Source of the DNA: Phytophthora sp. 'mugwort'
Lineage: Eukaryota > Oomycota > Peronosporomycetes > Peronosporales > Peronosporaceae
DNA length: 64,000 nt
NCBI GenBank assembly: GCA_033558025.1
Contig: JAUCEF010000004.1
Coordinates: forward strand, 2,046,001 to 2,110,000
Reading direction: 5' to 3'
Program-made: the position numbers and the translations under genes
Shown here: positions 57,151 through 64,000 of the stretch, piece after piece
Position numbering within the stretch: the stretch's first letter is position 1
Layout: each line of letters opens with the position of its first letter
The notes under the pieces: generated by a model
The model's input: the letters and a program-made list of their open reading frames with translations, nothing else
Database searches by the model: none
Told to the model about the DNA's origin: nothing

Positions 57151-58230
57151 GGGAGGTGATGTTTACAGTGCGCCCCAGGATGGCTGCAGCGTGCCCGTAC
57201 TGTCCAATCGACATAAAACTGCCTATATTACCAGAAGTTGTAGCAATCTGAGCGCGAACTCGTTCACATTAACTAAAGCGCAAATGTTGTCCGAGTTAAT
57301 CTGAACTCGAAATCGTTCACATTAACTCGAACGCAAACGTTGTCCGAGTTAATCTGGACTCGGACTCGTTCACAATAATTCGAACGCAAATGAAGTCCGA
57401 GTTAATGAATAATAATGTGTACATGCTGTATTATATGGACAAGATTCGCAAGTATACTGTCAATGCGAAGGCGGCAACGCTGATCGACGCGATGGATACG
57501 ATTATTAAAGACAATTTTGGTGTTGTACAGGTGGAGGCATCACGACGCACCATCAAAACTAAAATTGAGCTGCGGTAGATGCAGGCATAGTATTATAAGC
57601 ATGAATATTGGCTGCATTGCTTACATTGGTACGGTAGCGCAGGCCCGTTGAGTCGAGGAAGCTTCAGCACTAGGTCGCGTCGAACTCTCCACAGCGCCGC
57701 GTCTTCTAAACTGGATTCTAAGGGATGTGGTGCCGCACCAGTAACATGCTGGTCCTCACAGCGGGACCCATCAAGCATACCGCAGTGCTGTCTCGCTGCT
57801 GATCCTCGCAGTATGGGGGCACGGCCTCGCCCGCCCTCTTGCTGCCTTCTCGCTGGTCCTTCCGGCGGAGCCTCACTCACCCCCACCCCCCGGCTTGCCG
57901 CCTTGCTGCTATTCCTTACGACAGGCCATTAACCACTTACACTGCCGCCTTGCTGTTGATCCACGAAGTGGGGGGACGGCCTTCCCGAGTTGCTGCTGGC
58001 CTCCTCGCCGTGCCGGCTGCGCTGCTCCTGACTCTGATGATGACAAAATTGTGTGTACCACAAGTTCGACAGAGTACCAACTTTATGCATTTTGAGCCTG
58101 TCCCTATTGTGGACAGTCTGGGACAGATAGTGCATTATCAGCTCTACCTTGTCGCTTTTCTTTTGTGCACCGCCATGTGGCATAAAACCACTCACTGTTT
58201 GTATGGGGCTCCCTATAAATATCACCTCCC
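57151..58230. mobile_element. Non-autonomous Mutator-type element (1080 bp)
   Basis: About 26-bp imperfect terminal inverted repeats start GGGAGGTGAT and end GCCCC (57151-57176 and, inverted, 58205-58230). Nine-base direct repeats flank it: ATACGGATC (57142-57150) and ATACAGATC (58231-58239), one mismatch, the duplication length of Mutator elements. Deleting it and one repeat rejoins the Gypsy codons as 'SLICMYSDASAEFW'. It contains a three-unit tandem repeat and GC-rich low-complexity DNA but no transposase. Confidence 0.85.
57256..57406. repeat. Three-unit tandem repeat, about 50 bp period
   Basis: Units begin GAACTCG / GGACTCG and share CGTTCACA(T/A)TAA, CG(A/C)ACGCAAA-like and GTCCGAGTTAAT blocks. 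Each unit also contains the inverted words ATTAACTCG and CGAGTTAAT, so units can fold. Located near the left end inside the Mutator-type element. Confidence 0.8.
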
Positions 58231-58429
58231 ATACAGATCAGGCTACCTGCTTTGGGATGCGCCAATGGCACCATGGCCACCAATGCACGTTTTAATGCAG
58301 CAACTGCGTCGGCATGAGCAGAGTTCCATCCAACCGTGCCCAGTAAAACGCGTGCCCAAATTTTCTTTTTGCGACTCTGCGCAGAATTTGCTTCCACGTC
58401 CAATAGCTCATATAATTTGCGGAGTGGTT

Positions 58430-58480
58430 ACAGCAACCATAAGTCTCAGACATTTATGGTTGCTTTAGTTGTTCTGCGAC
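58430..58480. repeat. Inverted AGCAACCATAA / TTTATGGTTGCT motif
   Basis: AGCAACCATAA and TTTATGGTTGCTTTA face each other about 10 bp apart. Related words recur at 60190-60255, 62440-62485 and 63965-63997, always between coding blocks of the MULE in this region. It may be the left boundary of that element, but no target duplication is proven. Confidence 0.5.
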
Positions 58481-58705
58481 ATGTATGGTGCTTTAAGGAA
58501 GTAAAATACGATACTCATTAAGTACGACTAACAAGAGCCTTTTATTTCGGAAAACGCGATGGAGAGAGGGATTGCACCCAGCACGGATCAGCGCGACGCG
58601 CAAGAGAAGAAGGAGAATCATGACGACAGCACGTGGGTCCGCTGCACACGGTAAGCATGCGTCTGCTGATAACACGTCGGCAGGCCAGAATACCTAATTA
58701 TTCGC

Positions 58706-59231
58706 ATGAGTGCTAATTCCAGGACGGTGCTTGCGGGAAACAAGAGCGAGTTAAACTACATGCTGGCCGCGCTTGGCATCGAAAAGGACAATGACAGTGA
58801 TGAAGAGTTCGTGGTGGAAGAAGAGGGGGGCGATCTGACGGCGGAAGATGAAGAGGACGAAGCAGATTTGACGGCGGAAGATGAGGAGGAGGAGGCCGCT
58901 GAACCAGACACAGAATGTTCTCGAACCGACGGTAAGGTCTCGTGTTTTGTGTTTGATAGTACTATATATATTGGTATCGATGCTAACTTTTGTGTGGAAT
59001 GTATCTTTAGTGCGCAAGCAACCCAGCAGAGCAAGCCGGACCACTCCTTCGTAGAGAAACGAAAGCTGGAGACACTGCTCGAGTTGTCGGATAGAGACGA
59101 GGACAACATTCGCGAAGTCGGCGTCGTTTACAACCTGATGCATCCAGAATATACGCCTCGAAAGGTGCGAGCAAGCACCTCGAGGACATGCAGTCAATGT
59201 CCGCGGGGAGAGAGACGAGATAGGAAACGTC
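58706..59231 (+). CDS. Acidic protein or N-terminal exon of the MULE gene
   Basis: Open from ATG 58706, with 'MSANSRTVLAGNKSELNYML' and a Glu/Asp-rich repeat (LTAEDEEDEADLTAEDEEEE). A probable 81-nt intron lies at about 58932-59012 (GTAAGG...TTTAG). Downstream it reads 'KRKLETLLELSDRDEDNIRE' and 'LMHPEYTPRKVR'. It may be a separate protein of the element or lead, after a frame change, into the transposase starting near 59232. No domain is recognised. Confidence 0.45.
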
Positions 59232-61325
59232 ATGCCAGCATTTCCGTCGAGTAGCATCGAGTCTTGGGAGAGATTTGAGATCCTGCTGAAGGATTACAAG
59301 AGAAAGTACAACCTCGAGTTCCGTGTACGGAGTTCTGAAACTACGGCTCGATACAACAGGTTTGAATGTTTTGCTGATATTGTACGGATTCAATATAATG
59401 ATAACGCTTTAACTTTACTGCAACCTAGCTTGCATGATGATCAATTGCCCACGAACTTTCAGTGGACTCATAAGGTTTACCGCTGCACACATGGCGTTTC
59501 GCAAGGATCTCGGGCGAAAGGCCATCGAAACCGAAAATTTCGATACTGCGGGTGCACCGCAACACTAACACCAACGCTCACCCGGGTTGGGGGGGACGTG
59601 TATGAGATCGTGATACGGAATGAGGTACGCGCAGAGAACTCAATGTTACTTTCTTACACGTGAGTACTGAATTTTCAATGGGCGTTTGAGCTATAGAATC
59701 TCACGAACTCACACCCAACCGACCGTACTCAAGCCGCATCCTATTTGACGACCGAGACGCTGCCACTTGATGACCAAGATCGTGAGGACGTGAAGACGCT
59801 GGCTGACGCCTGTGTGAGCCCCTCACATATCGCTAACTTTCTAAATGATCGGATTGGTACGAACTTGGAATGTGTGCTAGTCTTGATGTGCGGCTAAACC
59901 ATTTTTATGCGGTTCTTGCGTTGCTATAGGCTGCGAAGTGATACTACAGCAGACGCGCAATCTCATTCGCAGCATCACGGGCCAGAATTCAGGTGAAGAC
60001 CATCTGAAGGACATGCTACATACCCTCCGCCAGCTTGATGGTTGTGACGTGCTGGTTATACAAGACCAAATGGATATCACTTGCGGCATCGTCATGCAGA
60101 CCAAAGTTCAAAAGCTGATGTTTGAGAGGTGGGACGAGACGCTAGCGATGAACTTCACGCATGGAACGAACAAATCATTTGGGTATGGTTTGATATAGCA
60201 ACATTATCATAGAGCAACCTTATTGATAACAACCTTATTAGCCATATAGCAACCACAACTAACAACCCGTCATTGCGATACTGTCCTGTAGGGAGCTTGG
60301 TCGTCACTACCGCCACGGGGAGAGGTTTCCCGGTTGTCGACTTCGTATGCCTGAACGAGCAGGCTGTGACAATATCGACTATTTCGGAATACTTCAAAGA
60401 GAAGAACCTGAGTTGGCGCGGCGTTGAGACTGTGGTCATTGATAAAGACTTCGTGGAATGACGGGTTCTCGTAGAGTGCTTTCCGACAGCCATCATTTTG
60501 CTCTGTCAGTTCCATGCCATCTCTTATTGGAAAAAGCCGGTCGACGTTTCACGTCAAATCCGCCCAGCGTGAAGAACTTCTCCGCTTGATGACAGCTCTC
60601 CTTTACAGGTTGGTTGCTTTGCGAACAACACTTTGGCTGTGTCTATTCTAACTTTATGTTGTGTGAGTTAGCCCGACGCAGATGCTTATGAAGCTGGCTT
60701 TGAAGCGCTCAAAAGATACTGCAAAACCAACAACAAACAAGCCTTCTTCGCCTATTTTGACAAAAACTGGAATTCATGTCGTGCCATGTGGTCGAACTTC
60801 TCTCGCGGAAAACATATTACTGCGGGAAACACAACTACGAACCGTATCGAGTCGAACTGGAACCAGCTGAAAATGCTGCTAGGAGTGAAGACTAGAATTG
60901 ACAAGACAATTGATGGGTTGCTGCAGCATCAGGTAACGATAGTACAGCAGATTATTTCGGAGATCGGAAGCAACAATCTTTCTCACGGGTGCCTAGAACA
61001 GTCCTCAATATTTGCGAGCAGTTGCCACCAGACTGTCAACGAATATGCTGGAGAAGGTGAAAACGGAAAGGGCACGATATGTGAATCTGATGGTATCAGC
61101 AACTTGTGAGAAGCGTCCAAGTATTACAGTTTGAATGTTTACAGCTCGAATCAAACCTGTAAGTGCCACGATACGGATTGGACGTGCACGTGCATGTTCT
61201 ACAGAAGTAACCATTTGCCCTGCCGCCATCTTATGTATGTAGCGCGCAAAGGCCATGGGTTGAGTTCCTTCCTGTTATTTCATCGACGAACGATGGAATA
61301 CCTCCGCAGCAGTGAAAATCAATAG
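59232..61325 (+). pseudogene. MULE transposase with SWIM finger, intron-containing
   Basis: Starts 'SIESWERFEILLKDYKRKYN'. A probable 69-nt intron at 59360-59428 is followed by 'FQWTHKVYRCTHGVSQGSRA' and 'KFRYCGCTATLTPTLT' (FAR1-like Cys/His). A break or intron near 59660-59696 is followed by 'SHPTDRTQAASYLTTETLPL'. A 73-nt intron (59858-59930 region) leads to 'CEVILQQTRNLIRSITGQN'. The DDE core has 'LAMNFTHGTNKSFG', a GT-AG interval at about 60181-60291, then 'GSLVVTTATGRGFPVVDFVC' and 'VETVVIDKDFVE' (second Asp), 'LLCQFHAISYWKK', and 'NTTTNRIESNWNQLK' (Glu). The SWIM finger 'CTCMFYRSNHLPCRHLMYV' ends near 61240. Several stops remain, so the copy is probably dead but recent. Confidence 0.8.
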
Positions 61326-61638
61326 AGAACTGGCGTCTGCCGCTGATTCGTTGCTACCTATCGTGCGCATTTCCAAGTTAAAGTTGCTGAAAGAAAGGAT
61401 GCTAGATGATCATGACAATGAACCCTCTTCGTCCAAGGCATCGAGACAGGTAGGTAGCCTACGTCCGTCTGAACCGACATGAACGAGCAAACCAGGTCGT
61501 ACTTTCTTCTGCTGAAAAGTATTCATACGGAAAAGCTATGCTTGAGCCTCTGCTTCAGCATCTATCCAACTTATCGAGTGCTGCTTTTACCAAGAGCTTA
61601 ACGCTTGGAAAGAGACTGTTGAAGTAGGCCTCCAGCGG

Positions 61639-62487
61639 GTGGAATCTGAGTCTGTTAATGCCAGCGGATCAACCAGTGATCGGAATAATGAGGATGATGA
61701 TGATGAAAGAAGAAGAGGTGAGGATGTACTGGCAATTTTAGATCCAGCAGATGCGATGGAGACTGCCAAGCAAATGGACGCGCTAGAAACGGCAATTGAC
61801 GGATGCTCCACGGACGGCGGTACAGATGATGATGAAGTTCCACCAACGCAGCCAAATGAACTAGAACCACCGCAAGAGCAAGTATCGACGTCCGTCCAAT
61901 CTTTTGAGCCAGATGCAGATATAATAGCAGCAAAGAAAATGTCGGCGACGACCCCTCCGTGCATTCACCACCAACACCTGTGCGCCAATTCGATATCATC
62001 ACGATCCCAAAGCCGAAGGGTCGAGGTAGAGCACGATCCAAACTTAAGCAGCTGCGCCGAACGAAGCTTACATCGGAAAGATCGTCTAGCACTCCACAAG
62101 TATCCAAGTGGTATCTCTGTCCCGCAAGATCAGTTAGTAATATGGGCACGAAACACCGCAAATATGAAGGATGTCGTGGAGATGATGGATATATCCAGTC
62201 CAGATAGAAGACGCCTACCTGCGAGCAGGTACAATCGAGAGTTGGTGGGAAGCCTTCCGTCTAGCAGACTACATGCACGATTTTGGCATTCCGATGGATC
62301 TCACGCGATCAATGCAAGCCGCAATAACGACTGCCATGAACGACAGAACAAACCCGACGAGCTGGATTACACAGTGAAGAAGCATGGCCTCGTCCTTGGA
62401 CTCGTTGTGTCAATCGATCCAAAGCTCTCAGCAGGTAACGTTGCTTTACAGTTATGGTTGCTCTACCATGGTTGCTTTACATTATGA
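61639..62487 (+). CDS. Acidic linker region between MULE transposase and protease
   Basis: 282-codon frame, first half very acidic ('SDRNNEDDDDERRRGEDVLA', 'DGGTDDDEVPPTQPNELEPP'), typical of the tail of SWIM-type MULE proteins. From about 62170 another frame reads 'IEDAYLRAGTIESWWEAFRL' and 'MDLTRSMQAAITTAMND', a helical segment that may precede the protease domain. Most likely part of the same large element protein, now shifted. Confidence 0.5.
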   Translation: MESESVNASGSTSDRNNEDDDDERRRGEDVLAILDPADAMETAKQMDALETAIDGCSTDGGTDDDEVPPTQPNELEPPQEQVSTSVQSFEPDADIIAAKKMSATTPPCIHHQHLCANSISSRSQSRRVEVEHDPNLSSCAERSLHRKDRLALHKYPSGISVPQDQLVIWARNTANMKDVVEMMDISSPDRRRLPASRYNRELVGSLPSSRLHARFWHSDGSHAINASRNNDCHERQNKPDELDYTVKKHGLVLGLVVSIDPKLSAGNVALQLWLLYHGCFTL

Positions 62488-62837
62488 ATGCTATAATTTT
62501 GTCAATTACTTCTAGCCAATACGTGCATTATTTGTTTGGCTTTTACGCAGTTAAGATTAAGGGTAGAGTATGGTTTGAAGACCGAAAGTGGCTGGAGCAA
62601 GGTTGGCGAAAGATCAACTTGAAAGTAGCTCTTCTTGCAGAGGAGACGAAGCCAAATGGCATTTCAGCGGACGGCACACGCAATCGTCATCGGGTTCTTG
62701 CAAACGCGATTACCTCTAAGTTTACGTCTAGTAGGTTGCGCACCGAATTTGTTACGATGTCCGGCGGTGGAATGATGAGTTTTGATAACATTGTGGGCGG
62801 AATCTGCCGAGGTGGCTGAATGATAGCACCATTGATT

Positions 62838-63470
62838 TCTGTTTAGAAACCATTGCAGCTTCGGTGGGAAATTGTTGCGGGCTGTCGTCACTTACATGGG
62901 CGGTAGTATGGCCAACGACACCGAAGACGTCACTATCAGACATTGAGTTTGTCATCCATCCTGTGAACTTAAACGCGAACCACTGGGGTATCATTATCGT
63001 TCGGCTGACTTGTAAGGATATAACGAGAAATGTGCTGCGCGCATGTCTACATGTACGAGCCTCTTATTAATGATATACCACGATGACATGGAGGAGGTGC
63101 GGGAGGAATCTCGAAGGACGAGACCGACGAGGAAAGTACAGGGAAAGAGGGGCTTCGTGGTTTTATTGAGGGATGGCACAAAGCCTCGACGCCCAGCAGC
63201 AAGCTTTTCATTGATCCCGTCGAGTGGGTTGAACGCCCACAACAACCAGACGGAGGCAGTTGCGGCGTCTTGGTAGTAGCCTACGCACACAATTATCTTA
63301 CTGGGAATGAGGAGCGGGAGAACTACAATGTCTCCACGAATGACGTCAAGATAATGCGTTTGCGGATGCTGTGGGTTATCATGCATCATTCGCAGGAACG
63401 ACAAATGTCCGAGTCCGATGCTAATACGACAAGGACGATCCACAAGAAACTGGAAGACGATCTCAAGTAA
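62838..63470 (+). pseudogene. Ulp1-type (C48) cysteine protease domain of the MULE
   Basis: Preceded by 'WLNDSTIDFCLETI' (62812-62855), the usual Ulp1 entry motif, then 'FVIHPVNLNANHWGIIIVRL' with the catalytic His in NHW. After frame changes at about 63000-63105 ('MYEPLINDIP', 'DDMEEV') the last 120 codons are intact: 'LFIDPVEWVERPQQPDGGSC' followed by GVLVVAYAHNYL, carrying the oxyanion Gln and nucleophile Cys. MULEs with Ulp1 domains are known from plants and others; the protease may process SUMO-like proteins or the element's own product. Confidence 0.8.
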
Positions 63471-64000
63471 CTAACTGAATTAAGACATTCCGTTGCACTT
63501 GCTAACCGTTCAGTCTGTTGATCGCCATCTCGAACAGCATTCAAACATAGCATTTTGAGCAGTGTCTCCAGCACCCAAAGCTGCTGCCAATGCGTAGCTG
63601 CCTTCTTCGTTCTCTTCAATGCCAAACAGCAACCCCAGCTGAAATCTCAATATCTTCTCGAGATTCATGGTCATCTTCTCCAGATTTTTCTTCATGTCAG
63701 CGAGCTCGTCGAGTCTTGCGCGTACCAGCTCCCGTGCCAGCGTTTTCTCGTCCATTCTTGCGGCACTACAGGATCTTTGCGGAAATTCGTCAAGTGTGCA
63801 GCATGTGACACGCGGGGTCGTGTGTTGTAGACACATCTGTGGGCGGTGTATGCATTTGGTGTGTCATACATTATCACTAAATTTAGAGATGACTCGTGAC
63901 GAAGACGACGCTTCCACGTAATTTGCGCTCCCTCCTAATAAATTACCGGGCATCCAGCTGTTTTTATGGTTGCTTTAGGCGGTAAGGTTGCTATATTTCT
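63471..64000. other. 3' end of the MULE region, to window edge
   Basis: A minus-strand frame (63836-63510) with a helical, Leu/Met/Glu-rich sequence ('ELADMKKNLEKMTMNLEKIL') might be a coiled-coil accessory ORF convergent with the protease. 63965-63997 carries two further TATGGTTGC(T)TTA-like words. The end of the element is probably beyond the window. Confidence 0.45.

Larger units (their letters stand above)
53060..58403 (-). pseudogene. Gypsy pol (RNase H and integrase) carrying two nested elements
   Basis: Minus-strand Ty3/Gypsy pol in pieces. 58403-58231: RT/RNase H junction ('ADAVAALKRALVAMVPLAHP', 'AGSLICM'). 57150-57045: 'YSDASAEFWDSVVTQY', RNase H. 54796-54394: 'LAFLSGKFVGASSR', 'EEAYAFIESCRRPEYLL', 'FTIFTDHRNLLYIFN'. 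54326-53844: zinc-binding H-H-C-C ('HAGAVGHRGIAAT', 'CLHC') and integrase core ('SEVLHFDYFSM'). 53837-53570: 'WANGTVEVVNRLVL' and 'WPEVLPVAQLALNQLQADKL'. 53330-53060: 'SEKRREQARKK' and 'GGFVLVG'. The gaps are a Mutator-type element (57151-58230) and a pogo-type element (54799-57042). Many stops show it was already old or decayed afterwards. Confidence 0.85.

Noticed and set aside
57839..58468. 209-codon plus-strand frame ending near 58468
   Set aside because: Crosses the right end of the Mutator-type element into antisense Gypsy sequence, so it cannot be an ancestral gene.
1..64000. CRISPR array, rRNA or tRNA genes
   Set aside because: No regularly spaced direct repeats with unique spacers, no rRNA-like conserved blocks and no convincing tRNA cloverleaf were noticed on either strand by eye.

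Overview
The window reads as a gene-sparse, repeat-rich stretch of an oomycete nuclear genome, most likely Phytophthora or a close relative. The evidence is the short GT-AG introns (about 65-120 nt) with well-behaved phase, secreted plant cell-wall enzymes in small families (GH43 endo-arabinanases with conserved two-intron structure; intronless PL1 pectin lyases), a compact housekeeping island, and transposon families typical of oomycetes (Ty3/Gypsy, SWIM-type MULEs, PIF/Harbinger, piggyBac, hAT, pogo). The species assignment is inference from gene content; no database search was made.

Layout. 1-4758: degenerate Gypsy element with an antisense coiled-coil ORF and its 3' LTR. 5.5-8.3 kb: MULE relic. 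10.0-10.7 kb: tandem repeats and a foldback element. 11454-15028: a bounded piggyBac-like element (TTAA-type junction). 15.4-16.9 kb: second MULE relic. 19.3-24.4 kb: housekeeping island with five compact genes on alternating strands (BUD31-like protein, polyprenol reductase, unknown small protein, complex I subunit NDUFB9, ankyrin/F-box protein). 25 kb: helicase fragment. 26.3-30.1 kb: two GH43 arabinanase genes in tandem. 31.5-32.7 kb: MULE relic. 34.0-34.6 kb: GH43 pseudogene. 34.9-36.4 kb: hAT relic. 37.3-41.1 kb: two divergently transcribed pectin lyases. 41760-44867: a bounded Harbinger element with convergent transposase and accessory gene. 45.8-46.4 kb: hAT fragment. 47.0-48.1 kb: third intact GH43 gene. 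49.3-52.8 kb: second Harbinger-like element carrying a solo Gypsy LTR and another LTR-like insertion. 53-58.4 kb: minus-strand Gypsy pol containing two nested DNA transposons whose removal restores the reading frame exactly. 58.5-64 kb: MULE with SWIM transposase and a downstream Ulp1-type protease.

How the genes fit together. The secreted enzymes would cooperate on pectin: pectin lyases cut methylated homogalacturonan, endo-1,5-arabinanases trim arabinan side chains. They form a local degradation cluster of five apparently intact genes plus at least three decayed GH43 pieces, embedded in transposon-dense DNA, the kind of arrangement expected from local duplication and decay.

The most unusual items are a pogo-type element (54799-57042, TA duplication, terminal inverted repeats) whose transposase frame continues through one stop into an OTU-protease-like C-terminal region; a nested-insertion stack with codon-exact boundaries; and a BUD31-like protein that has lost most of its zinc-binding cysteines and gained a long acidic tail.
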